From Blepharisma stoltei (lineage: Eukaryota > Ciliophora > Heterotrichea > Heterotrichida > Blepharismidae), in contig CAJZBQ010000039.1 of NCBI GenBank assembly GCA_914767885.1, forward strand, positions 1 through 64,000: 64,000 bases of DNA, given 5' to 3'. Every line of letters starts with the position of its first letter. Within the stretch, counting starts at the first letter, position 1. The position numbers and the translations under genes are program-made. Shown here one piece after another: positions 34,766 to 45,431 of this stretch. A model generated the notes under the pieces. The model did not search any database and was not told the DNA's origin. It saw nothing but the letters and a program-made list of their open reading frames with translations.

Positions 34766-35534
34766 TTAATTATAAATGTAAAATATACCAATGATAAGAA
34801 TAACAATTGAAACCGGAAAATAAAATATTGCTTTTGTTGAATCAGACATGTAAACGGATAGCATAAGAGAAACTGTAAAGATGATTCCTCCGTAGGAGAA
34901 TGTAGTACTCTTTAGGGTTTGTTTAAAAGCAAACCTCAATCCTTTAGTAGTAGAAAATTGCTCATCTACATAAGTTGCGAGATTTAACTTTGTTTCTAAA
35001 TCTAAATCAGGGCTGCTTAGAATTGCCCATTTTCATTTTTTTACTGCTTCAGGTTTTTCTAAGAAAAATTCGGTTGAAATTGCCTATTTGATTTAATTCT
35101 TTAATTATATCTTGCAGTTCCGAATTTATTTCAATTATTTCCCTTCTTTTATAAGGGTAAAGAGCATGCAAAAAAGATAAAGCAGCTACAAAGTCAAAGC
35201 AAGATTTGGTAATCCCCTGCCAAAAGGCCACTTGTTAGGGCTAACGTAAGCCCTGAGATTAATGATGTTAGGGTGCAACTTGGTCCTCTATCGCTCTTAG
35301 CAATAAGCCCTTCTAACGAGGGTTCATACAGCATAAGTATATTTAAATACCTTTCACGAGGATGTGGTGCTGATTTGATAATAATCGAGTTTTTGATAAA
35401 ACCCTTCTCAATGAGATAACCTTTTTAATCTCAATGTTGTTCAAGGCACTATAATTTTTATTATTGTTGCAATATTCAATAAGTCTGCAAGCTTGGATGC
35501 GATCGAATTTTGCTGTTTCTTCAAGTAGGCTCAT
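34766..35534 (-). pseudogene. Unknown multi-helix membrane protein, frameshifted
   Basis: ATG 35534 (MSLLEETAKFDRIQACRLIE). Later pieces in shifted frames form a coherent sequence: LEGLIAKSDRGPSCTLTSLI, SGLTLALTSGLLAG, CFDFVAALSFLHALYPYKRR, FLEKPEAVKKWKWAIL (TGA=Trp), and two C-terminal hydrophobic helices (TFSYGGIIFTVSLMLSVY, AIFYFPVSIVILIIGIF), with TAA at 34766. Three or more single-base frame changes break it. I cannot name the family. Confidence 0.45.
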
Positions 35535-35777
35535 TAAAATATCTGATTTTTATAAAGCCCCTCAATCTATTTTATTGTTAGCAAACTAATGAAACATTAT
35601 TAAAATAATTTTATTCTTTAAATAAACTAAATGTGTCAATTTCTTAGCGAATGAGCTATGCTTTAAGTTTTATTGCTTCAAATGATCTTAAATATGACTA
35701 TTTAAGCAGCGATTCTATAAGCACAATCTGATAAGTTGCAGAATTAATAAATTTTGAATAAGTAAAAATTGCAATTT

Positions 35778-36211
35778 ATGGGATGTGTGACTAGCAGAAG
35801 ATCCCCTGGCTCATTTGAATTACAAACCAAATCCAGACGAAGACAGCGAAATCGAAGAAATTACTGAGCTTCCCATCCGTGCCCAAGATGAAGATTTTGA
35901 CCTTGTCTCAGCTGTTGAGCTTTCTGTATCATGCAATAACCTTTTGCTGGCAAAGGCATAACTGTAGACCCTACTGCTGTATTTTATATAGATGATGACA
36001 TCGGAAACTAAGCAGAAAAAGGTCGCACAGAAATTCAAAGAAATAATCTAAATCCTTCTTTTATCAAATCTTTCAAAATTTCTTACTCATTTGAAAAGCA
36101 GCTGCGATTTCGCTTTGATATCTACAATATCAATTATTCGCAAGATTCCAAAAGTCTTAAGTGGCAAACACAGATAGGCTCAGCCAAGTTTATTATTCAT
36201 GAATAGGATTT
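35778..36211 (+). pseudogene. Copine N-terminal fragment (myristoyl-type N-terminus plus C2A)
   Basis: Starts MGCVTSRRSPGSFELQT, an N-myristoylation/palmitoylation-type N-terminus. A frame change follows, then copine C2A sequence: DLVSAVELSVSCNNLL, (shifted) GKGITVDPTAVFYIDDD, EKGRTEIQRNNLNPSFIKSF and FRFDIYNIN. A TAA replaces a codon before AEKGRTE. It is cut off at about 36211, where TRP copy B begins, so the second C2 and the vWA-like domain are missing. Copines are Ca2+-dependent phospholipid-binding proteins. Confidence 0.7.
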
Positions 36212-37185
36212 TAACTCAGCACTTAGATGAGAAAAAAATTTCAGCTGTCCTTTTTCAATTGCTGTTTTGGAATTGAAAGAATGGCTTATTTTTCGAGGGA
36301 AAATGAAATTTTCTGCATTAGTATCCCTTCTCTGGAGTTTAAGTCATTTCGAAAGTTTGAGGTTAAGCGTCGAGTTTGTTTAAAAAATTCTTGGGATAAG
36401 AAAAGTTTAATTGCTCTTTTTGATGATGAAATTATTTCTATAAGCTTTTCTGATTTAGGAGAAGCAAAAATGTTAGTTTCAGGCAAGTTTACCAAAATCG
36501 ATATATCAAATAAAGGCTATTTTGCTCTTATTTCCTCTGAGGACAGGCTAGTGCTTTTGTCTCCTGAAAGCGAGAAAATTGCTGAAGTAGCGATCGAACC
36601 AAAAAGTATCAAACTGAAATTTTAGCCTCAATTATCGATGATTATTATTAGCTACGTCGAAAAAATAGTTATTTTAAACTCAGGAACTCTAGAAAAGATC
36701 CAAGAGATTTTCATGTCTCAGAATAGATTTGGCACCTTCTCCATGACTAATAATAAAAAATTTATTCTGTTTCTAGATAAAGAAGTCCTTCATTTTTATG
36801 ATTTAAGTAGCTTTAGAGACAAAGAAACAGTAAACGTTGATTTTCAAATAATTTTTATTGCACAAAGCATAGACAATAGCTTAGTTTTTATTAATGGGAA
36901 AAAAAGACAGTTTTATGTGTTGGCTTTTCCTGTGCTTGAATGAGAAAAATCAAAAATTATTACTAGCAATGAGCCCCTAGATAGAACTAAAATGGTAATC
37001 AAGGAAGATGGTTATTTCAAGACATGGGACTTTGAAACTGATAAAACAGAAAAAATTATTGAAAACAAACCAGGCGGATGAGAAGTTCAAAACGAGAGAG
37101 AATTTTTTGTCTATTGCTATTCAGATTATACTTTTAGTAAAGTAAACATTCCAACTAAAACAATTTCGACTATTACCTTAGCTAA
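36211..37185 (+). pseudogene. TRP copy B: internal fragment of the WD40-TRP gene
   Basis: Homologous to copy C from its TAACTCAGCACTTAGATG segment (38175) to about STITL (39275). It lacks both the N-terminus and the channel. It carries the same in-frame TAG as copy C (36623-36625). It shows the empty site for the 129-bp IES of copy C (GATTATACTTTTAGTAAAG at about 37125). Homology ends exactly at the TTA where copy C has its family B element. Confidence 0.8.
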
Positions 37186-37620
37186 TTATTCGAAAACAAT
37201 GAGTCATTAAGAGCCATCGATGCGAATGTTGGAGCACACTCTTAGATAAATAGATATTTTTTAGAATTAATGGTAAAGTTCAAAAATCTGCAAATAACGA
37301 TACCAACCTTAGGAGGTGAGACTGGGACCCTTAGGAGGTGAGACTGGGACCTTTCGGGCGTCATACAAATTCAGAGAGCTTAAGGCTAGGAGGAAAACCA
37401 TCCAAATCTAATACCTATAGCTAAAAGCCTGTCTAATCGAAGTAGGAGGGTACAGGCAAAGTAAGAAAATCAGATGCAAGGATGGAAACTCTTTTCATGT
37501 GACGTAATATTGAGTGCTCAAGAGAGATCCTTAATTAACTTTGCATCTGTTTCTATCTTAAATAGCTTTGGAAAGTAAAATTTCGCACTAATACTATAAT
37601 CACTAAGTAAAGATCAGTTC
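37186..37620. other. GC-richer block of unknown origin with a 22-bp tandem repeat
   Basis: This lies between TRP copies B and C. It contains two perfect adjacent copies of CCTTAGGAGGTGAGACTGGGAC (37307-37328, 37329-37350, shown here as its first 20 bases plus AC). The composition resembles the S insertions and the block ends AGAGATCCTTAATTAA, but I could not find convincing flanking duplications. Confidence 0.4.
37307..37350 (+). repeat. Perfect 22-bp tandem duplication
   Basis: The 22-bp unit beginning CCTTAGGAGGTGAGACTGG occurs twice head to tail with no mismatch. Confidence 0.9.
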
Positions 37621-37879
37621 AACTAATATATTCTTTAGCAATTTCAATATATGTGGGATGCTCAGCATTGCAAAAACAGAATTTCAATACTAAATAAAAG
37701 AAATAATTTGGTGGAAGGCTTTCCATATTTAATTAGCTTTAAGCTAGCCAGCACAGTCCAGCGTAAAGCATAAAAAATCTGATTTAAGGTTGTATAGGTA
37801 AATCGTCAAAATTATTTATTAGATAATAAAAATCGGGCTTCTTTAAAAGCTGCTAATTTTATACCATGATTATTATAAA

Positions 37880-40800
37880 ATGGATAAATTGAGCCTTTTG
37901 GAGCCACTGCTTGAAAAGAAGCTGGATCAACCGAATATAAGTTTTCAAAAGATGCAAGCTTCTGTATCAACAACCCAGTTATTTCACAAAAATGAAAGTG
38001 AGCCAGAACTTTTATCCCTGAAGCAAGCAGTTCTTAATATTTCTTTGGAGTTCGAGAAAAAGCTGCCTCATGCAATCAATATTCCTTTCCTTGTGGATGA
38101 AATGATGCCATTTTCAGATGAAATCCATTACTTAGTCTCTACTACTAAAGGTAATATTCTTTACTTTAATGCTGTAACTCAGCACTTAGATGAAAAAAAA
38201 ATTTCAGCTGGCCCTTTTTCAATTGCTGTTTTGGAAAATGAAAGAATTGCTTATTTTTCAAGGGAAAATGAAATTTTCTGCATTAGTATCCCTTCTCTGG
38301 AGTTTAAGTCATTTCGAAAGTTTGAGGGCAAGCATCTTGTTTGTTTAAAAAATTCTTGGGATAAGAAAAGTTTAATTGCTCTTTTTGATGATGAAATTAC
38401 TTCGATAAGCTTTTCTGATCCAGGAGAATCAAAAACGCTGGTTTCAGGCAAGTTTACCAAAATCGATATATCAAATAAAGGCTATTTTGCTCTTATTTCC
38501 TCTGAGGACAGACTAGTGCTTTTGTCTCCTGAAAGCGAGAAAATTGCTGAAGTAGCGATCGAACCAAAAAGTATCAAACTGAAATTCTAGCCTCAATTAT
38601 CGATGATTATTATTAGCTACGTCGAAAAAATAGTTATTTTAAACTCAGGAACTCTAGAAAAGATCCAAGAGATTTTCATGTCTCAAAATAGATTTGGCAC
38701 CTTCTCCATGACTAATGACGACAAATTTATTCTGTTTCCAGATAAAGAAGTCCTACATTTCTATGATTTAAGTAGCTTTAGAGACAAAGAAACAGTAAAC
38801 GTTGATTTTCAAATAATTTTTATTACACAAAGCATAGACAATAGCTTAGTTTTTATTAATGGGAAAAAAAGACAGTTTTATGTGTTGGCTTTTCCTGTGC
38901 TTGAATGAGAAAAATCAAAAATTATTACTAGCAATGAGCCCCTAGATAGAACTAAAATGGTAATCAAGGAAGATGGTTATTTCAAGACATGGGACTTTGA
39001 AACTGATAAAACAGAGAATATTATTGAAAACAAGCCAGGAGGCTGAGAAGTTCAAAACGAAGAAAATTTTTTTGTCTATTGTTATTCAGATTATACTATT
39101 CTTAAAGAACTTAACACCCTTGAATGGCAAAGTTATTTATTGATTTTAGCAATTCCGTTAACATAAGTTCCAATTGGTGAAGCTGACGATTTCTAAACCG
39201 TCAAGTTTTTTAAGAATAGTATATACTTTTAGTAAAGTAAACATTCCAACTAAAACAATTTCGACTATTACCTTACTCCATCACTTTAAATTGGATCTGT
39301 TTTAAGGGGGTTAAAATTTTTTTATCTTTGTAAAAATGTAAATTAATCACAACACTTTGAACATGTGCTTAGTTCTACGAAGAATTAATAAAAAATTAAT
39401 CAAATTTATCTCGAAAGCTGTTAAAATAAAATTCTATTTGCATTTTTTCCATTAAATTAGACCAAAACTAAATTTATAAAAATTGTTATTTTCACCTTTA
39501 ATGTTTTTTAAAAAAAATTAAATGTGGAAAAATATATTGAGCGCAATGCTTTGAATTTTTTATTCAATATTATGGTTAATAATTTAAATATTTTATTGAT
39601 TCAGTGTGAAAACAGTTTACATTTTTCTTAAATTAGGTTTAATTATTTTTTATAAATAAAATTTTCTTATTGAAAAAAATTGCTCCATAGAGGTTAAAGT
39701 GTAAAAAAGCAAAATTTTATTGATATTTTTTTTTCCAGGAGTTAGACAGAAATGTCTATGAAATGATAAGGTCGGTAGCTTTCAGCCCGGACACAAAATA
39801 TTTTATGACTGGAACTGAAAAGAGAGTGCTTTTATGGGACTGTGAATCAATGACTATACTTAAAGAATTTAAAGGGCATGATTCCACTTCCTGAACAATG
39901 TGCTATTTGGCTAAGTCAAATGCAATAGCAGGAATGGCTCAAAACAAAACTGTAAGGGTATGGGATATTGAAACCACAAAAGAAATTTCAGTAATCACAG
40001 AAACTTGCAAAACTTATACAATGAATATAACTCATAACGAAGAAATGCTTATTTTGGTGCCTGTTGATTCATCGACTAATATTTGGGACTGGAGAAAAAA
40101 TATTCGTCTTCATACAATAAGAGGTATAGAGCCGCCGATTGTTAGAATCTCAATAACGGAAAATGATTAATCGGACATGATCGCTATTATAACGCGATTT
40201 CTAGCCATATACTAATAACACTTTGCATCTTTATGCGTATTGTAACTACCCATATCACTTGAAAAAGGCACTTAAAAATGGCTCCTCAATGATTAATAGC
40301 GTTTTCAACCAAAATCCTTTATCAATTGCAATACTAAAAGGATTCAAAAATTGCATCACCTCAGTCATTCTCTCACTTGATAATTATCTAGTGATTCACC
40401 CTTATTCCTTAAAGAATTTGAGCATTGACAGCTTAATCAAGCTCAATCTTTCAAGCTGCGGCTCTTTAGTGACATTTTATCAATCAATATTTAGAAAAGA
40501 TACGAGTGAGCACCTCGCCAAATTTTGCTGTAACTCAGCGCAGCTTCCAGTTCAGTTCTTATCAAAAAATATTTACATTGAAAATCGCAATCTTCTTAGC
40601 AAAGAAGCTTTAAAAGAACAAGAAAAGCCTATCGCGTTTATGTCTTCACATATTTTGTTAGACCTGACTTTTGGGTCGCAGAAATCAATTGATTTTCTAT
40701 ATAGCATTCATGACTCTCCAAATCCAAATATCATTATGACTTCTTTAATTCAAGATATCATTCGTTATAAGTGAAGAAAAATCAGCTGGGTAATGTATTT

Positions 40801-41736
40801 TCAAGCCTTTGTCTATATGCTGTATATGCTCTTGCTTTCTTTTTATGTTCTTTATTTCATTGAAAATGATAGCTTCCTATTCGTTTTGTTCTTTTTAAGC
40901 ATGCTTCTATCGCTTTATGAGGTCTATCAGTTCTTTGCTTCTCCGCTGAGTTATATCAAAGACCTATGGAATTATATAGATATTGCACGAACAATTTCTT
41001 CAATCTTATACTTTGTTATATCTTTAACTACTTCAGCTTCAACCATAACGCGCGAAGTGCTTTCATTTTTAGTCATAATTTCATGGCTGAGAGGAATAGC
41101 TTATTTTAGAGTGTTTTCAAATACAAGATATATGGTAAATCTCATCTCAGAAGTAATTAAAGACATGACTTCTTTTTTAATCCTCCTTTTTTATTCAACT
41201 CTTTCTTTTGCATTTATCTTTTTGGTGCTAGATAACAATAACCCTCAGTTTATTGACTATCTAAAAATATCTTACAGATTTGATGTAGGAGACTTTGACA
41301 CCGCTGATATGAACTCAATGCAGTGGATTTGCTTCTTTTTGGTTTCCATGATCAACATGATTGTCATGCTAAATTTACTTATTGCAATTATGGGGGACAC
41401 TTTTGGAAAAGTCCAAGAAAACTACCAAATTGTGACAGCCATGAGCTTTTAGACATGATAATTGAAATTGAAACAATTCTATTTAAGAATAGAGACTTTT
41501 TTGATCCTTGCTACTACCAGATGTGCATTGAAGAAGATACTAATGAAGTGAAGGGCGAAGACCCAGGGATAACTTTATTGAAGAGAAATATCAAAGCTCT
41601 CCAGGCTGAAAATTTACAAATTAAGGAAGAAATTAGCAGTGTTAAAACGCTTGTAGAGAATGGGCAAAAAGAGATGAGAGAAAGCTTTGAAAAACTTTCC
41701 CTAGCCATTTCTGCTAGGTGCAACGATAAACAATAG
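37880..41736 (+). CDS. TRP copy C: WD40-repeat protein fused to a TRP/polycystin-type channel
   Basis: ATG 37880. The N-terminal about 750 residues are beta-propeller-like (ISKIDISNKGYFALISSED type strands, VRVWDIETTKE, MTGTEKRVLLWD). The C-terminal part is a six-helix TRP-type channel (FVYMLYMLLLSFYVLYFI; pore-side DVGDFDTADMNSMQW; S6 NMIVMLNLLIAIMGDTFGKV) followed by a coiled coil (LKRNIKALQAENLQIKEEIS). A 129-bp IES and a family B element interrupt it; both excise in frame. Three lesions remain: TAG at 38588-38590 (shared with copy B), a stop after VRISITEND at 40168-40170 with about 370 nt missing relative to copy A, and a 1-nt frame change at about 41449 (GAGCTTTTAGAC). It is either a decaying gene, or the stops reflect read errors or a split gene. 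Confidence 0.7.
39093..39223. mobile_element. 129-bp TA-bounded IES with inverted ends in TRP copy C
   Basis: Ends TATACTATTCTTAAAGAACTT and (inverted) TATACTATTCTTAAAAAACTT. Copies A (29109) and B (37125) both have the uninterrupted sequence here (GATTATA-TTTTAGTAAAG type), so this is a clean insertion/empty-site comparison. Removal restores the frame (SDYTFSKVN). Confidence 0.9.
39273..39744. mobile_element. B3: diverged family B element (about 466 bp)
   Basis: Starts CTCCATCACTTTAAATTGGA, ends ...CCAGGAG, with TTA on both sides (39273-39275, 39742-39744). It has a weaker inner palindrome (GTTTTAAGGGGGTTAAA) and an AT-rich interior. Removal joins STITL to DRNVYEM in frame, matching copy A (RLLDKNAYEM). 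Confidence 0.8.
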
Positions 41737-41755
41737 TTTATTACCTTAAAATTAA

Positions 41756-44700
41756 TTATTTAAGATTAGTTGCAGACCTACGAAAATCTACCAATGAGCT
41801 TTTTCGTTTTGCTACTCTGACTGGGGAATCAGAGCCTTTGCTTTCTTTAGGTATCATAGTCCCTTGTCTTGAGCTAGTCATTTTTCTTGGTATCGCCATA
41901 CATGTAGTAAAAGCAGGCTTATTATTAACAAACACGTCCTGAAGAATTTTTGCTGCTTTTTGTGGAGATACGTCCACTTTTCCTTTTGTCTGCTCATTAA
42001 CTACTTATATCTTACCAATAGTGCTTGCTAATTTTCCCATAAAGGTTTTTCTATTAGGATTAGATTCAGCTTTCTTAATTGCTGCGAATTTTTCTAGCTC
42101 AATAACTGTATAAGTGTCTACATAATCATGAAATGGTGGCATTAGTAAGGTACCGATATGCCGATCTGCTCAACTCATTCCGATTTTAATTATGAGGATT
42201 GGTTTTGCATGCGAATTATATCCTGGCTAAAACAGGGAATCAACTTGGAGGGGTCTGCCATTTGGCCTGTCCATAGGGAATCTGAAAATCTGTGATTTTC
42301 CCACTTCCAATCTGCGGCAGCAAAAGAGCCTTTAGCCGCTACCGGCGTCAAGTAAGACAAAAGTCGCTGACACTTGAGCCGTGGCAGCACCGTTTTCAAG
42401 CATGCTCTTGCGAATCGAAGCAGGTCGGCCCAGAAGTCTTTTTACCCGGCACGTGTAGAAATGGCAGAAGCTTTTTGTGGTCGTCCGTAGTGGATGCTAA
42501 GCAGTTTAGATTTTTTTAAGTTAAGTATAAGCGTCCACAAATTCATCAATTTGCATGAAACCTCCACCAATTCTGATAATAATTTTTCCGTTTTCAATCT
42601 TAATGAACACTTTTTTGGATCCAAAAAGGTAGAGACCTTCATCTTCTCTTACAAATGGGACTTCTAGAGGCTGCTCACGAGAGTTCATATATTCAGCTAT
42701 AGCAGCATCAACAGGGTCATCTTTTACCGGAACATATACTGGCCTAGCTTTTTGCATTTCTGCAATCATTTCTCGGAGGATTTCGATTTCTGCTTCTTTT
42801 TCTGAGACAACTGAGCATACTTTATTGATAGTTCGCTGTTGGCCTAATGCTTGTTCTGATTGGGCTAAAATATGCTCGCTCATACCATCTAGTTCTTTAT
42901 AGACTTGCTTATGGATATCTAAGGTAAATTGGCTGACTTGATTTAGTTGATCTTGAATTGCTGAGGAATCATGATGGAGGATTAAGCTTTCTTCTAGCTG
43001 AGCTATGTGGGTGTTAAGGTCCTGTTGCTTATTGTAGGAATGGGTGAGGTCCTGCTTAAGAGAATTTATAGTATCTTCAAGCCTATTATTGTCGCCTTTA
43101 AGCAATTGATTTTTATTGAGAATTTCATTTTTTTCTTTATTTAATTTTGCTATTTCTGCTTGGAATTCTTCACTAATGGCTTTGATTTTTTTATTTAACG
43201 ATACACATTCCTCTTGGTGCGCTTTTGAAAGTTTCTCCATTTGGAGTGCTTTATTTTCTTGGTCCTTTAAGTTCAATATTTCTCTATTTTGGCTTTCATT
43301 TACAGCTTGCAGATTGATAATTTGACTAGCTTTTTCCTGATTAAGTACACTCAGTTCATTGATTGTTTTTTTAGCTGAATTTAGTTCATCTCTTAAATTA
43401 GAGTTATCTTTCATCACATTTTCTATTTCTCGATCCATTTCTCTTCGTTTTTCATCAAAATCACTAATACTTTTACTATACAAATTCCTTAATTCATTTC
43501 TTTTCTTTTCGCCTTCTTTTACATTGAATTTCAATTGAGAAATCATTTCTTGCATATTATCAAAATTTCTGCCTTCTGCTTTGATTTTTTCTAGCTCTGC
43601 TTTTGTTATTTCTAGCTCACATTTAACTTTTTCTTCATCTAGGATTTTACGCTTTAAGTTAAGATGCTGTTCCATTAGGGATTCGATAGCTCGGTCTCTT
43701 TCTTTTTTCATTTTCTCTAATTTAACTCTCTGTAAGCAAGCAAAAAAATGTGCTCGTTTCTAAAGAGGGATTTTTATTTTTAAAAAATTAATTTAATATG
43801 CGAACTTAGTGCTTTAAAATGAAAAATATTTAAATTCAAAAATAACTCGAAATTTCATTATCATTTATATATCAAATGTTTTATACAAATTTTTGGCTCT
43901 CAATCTGGATTTTTCCAATAGTTTTGCTCCCTCACTCCCCCCCCTTTAAATTGGAACAAAATATAGGTAAAATTTCCATTTTTTTTGGTAAATTAATCCC
44001 CTTTAAATTGGAACAAAATTTAATTTAATAATAAAAAATTTTATATATATAAATCATAATTTTTATGTAAAAAGTTTTGATATAATTTAAATGTTTCTTC
44101 TTAACTAAAATTAAAAATTTAGTTATATCCTGCTCTTGTTTAAAGAATAGAGTATAAAGAGCATCTTATTTTAAATAAATTTATTATCCTTAATTGTAGA
44201 TTTTTAAAAAAAATTCCAAAAAAAATTTTATTTTTTTTTGATAAAAATAATATTTTTTATTTAAATAGCTTTGATATAAATTCAATGCGAATTCTTACAA
44301 AAATTCAAAATTTACTTATCTCTTGCTTTATTTTAAAGAATAGAGTATAAATATAATCTTATTTAAACAAAATTGGCACTTTGATTAATAAATTTTCTAA
44401 AATTTTTTTTTCGTTAATTTTTTTTATCAATAAAAATAATAATTTTTGTGTAAATAGTTTTGATACCAATTAATAGTGGCGTATTAATTAATAATAAAAT
44501 TTTAGTTATATCTTGCTTTGTTTTAAAGGATAAAGAGTAAATAGCATTTTATTAAACAAATTTATTAATCTAATTCGATAAATTTTTGAAATTTTTTTTT
44601 TTTTTTTAAATTTTATATAAATTTTTTTTTTAAAAAATTTTCTTAAACCCCCCTTTAAATTGGAACAAAATTTTTAGTTCCAATTTAAAGGGGGGGAGTC

Positions 44701-45083
44701 AGTGATTGAGTGAGTAAGCTCTCATTTTGCTGTATTTTTATTTTTTCAACATCTTCAAGGGTTTCTTTGATTGTTTTATGCAAAATTTCTCGGGCTGAAA
44801 TTCCTTGTTTGGCTTGCTGGCTGAATTCTTCAATACGAGTCTCGATTGTTTGGTAGGTTTTTAGTTTTTCATTGAGGCCTAAGATGAGAGAACGGAGGTG
44901 TTCAGCTTCTTTTGCAGATGCTTGGCCTCTGCCTTTGTGAAGTAAGTCTAAATCTAAGGCTAACTCTTGGCTTGTTATATCCGTTGAAATAATTATTTCA
45001 GGATGCAGGGCTCTTGCGATTTCTAGGATAAGAGCATGAGTCTCTTTTAGGTTGCTAACTCTTTGCTCATTTATTAATTTCAT
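41756..45083 (-). CDS. Long coiled-coil protein with a Gas2-related (GAR) domain
   Basis: Start ATG 45083 (MKLINEQRVSNLKE), stop TAA 41756. Removing one 15-nt intron (42001-42015), a 417-bp retroposon unit and a 997-bp nested element unit leaves 633 codons without a frame change. Residues about 60-450 are heptad-rich coiled coil (LNLKRKILDEEKVKCELEIT, ALQMEKLSKAHQEECVSLNK). Near residue 510 is a GAR-type core (KKVFIKIENGKIIIRIGGGF, QIDEFVDAYT). The tail is basic. GAR domains bind microtubules, so a cytoskeletal linker role is likely. It ends only 20 bp from the end of the convergent TRP copy C. Confidence 0.75.
42001..42015 (-). other. 15-nt spliceosomal intron
   Basis: On the minus strand GTAAGATATAAGTAG. 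Contains TAA if retained; removal gives STIVNEQTKGKVD. Confidence 0.85.
42108..42544 (+). mobile_element. S5: SINE-like insertion in the Gas2-domain gene
   Basis: 397 bp flanked by 20-bp imperfect direct repeats (42108-42127 GTATAAGTGTCTACATAATC; 42525-42544 GTATAAGCGTCCACAAATTC; four mismatches). It begins ATGAAATGGTGGCATTAG, resembling the ATTAAAATGGCGTGATTAG start of S3, and ends with the tail TTTTTTTAAGTTAA. Removal restores IDEFVDAYTVIELEKFAA. Confidence 0.7.
43718..44717. mobile_element. A3: old family A element containing a nested family B element
   Basis: Decayed family A ends (CTCTCTGTAAGCAAGCAAAA...TGCTCGTTTCTAAAGAG on the left; GGATTTTTCCAATAGTTTTGC then GTGATTGAGTGAG on the right) surround a complete family B element. 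Excision between TTA 43718-43720 (minus sense) and 44715-44717 joins QQNESL to EKMKKERDRAIE in frame. Confidence 0.7.
43932..44701. mobile_element. B2: family B element nested in A3, TCA duplication
   Basis: 764 bp with ends CTCCCCCCCCTTTAAATTGG and (inverted) CCAATTTAAAGGGGGGGAG. The whole length aligns to B1 in opposite orientation (for example ATAGGTAAAATTTCCATTTT). The flanking duplication is TCA (43932-43934, 44699-44701), not TTA, and contains no TA. Confidence 0.9.
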
Positions 45084-45284
45084 AAAAAAAAATTAAAAAT
45101 TCCATAGAAATGAAAAATATAATTAATAAATAAAATTTATGCTTTACAACAAAGGTGCCTAAAATTTGATAGAGGTTTATATAATCATAATTAAGAATAT
45201 ATAAAATTATTATTTGTATAAAAAAAATTATATTAAAACAATTTTTTATCGCTAATGAAAAGGAATAATTTCCAAAAATTTGGA

Positions 45285-45431
45285 TTATCCATTGCTCACT
45301 TCAAGAGGAGTTGTAAGAGCCTTATGATTTGATGATACTTTTTCTTCATAAATTGTGCAAGACTTGCATGAGTCTAGTAACAGATTTTCTGAATCTTTTG
45401 AGCCTACTATTGGAACCCTTTCACTAGTCAT
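45285..45431 (-). CDS. Small open frame, 48 residues, hypothetical
   Basis: ATG at 45431 (MTSERVPIVGSKDSENLLLD ... ALTTPLEVSNG, TAA). Amino-acid composition is plausible for coding and it lies alone in an otherwise gene-free stretch. Two Cys pairs are absent, and there is no signal peptide or known motif. It may be chance. Confidence 0.25.
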   Translation of the reverse strand: MTSERVPIVGSKDSENLLLDSCKSCTIYEEKVSSNHKALTTPLEVSNG

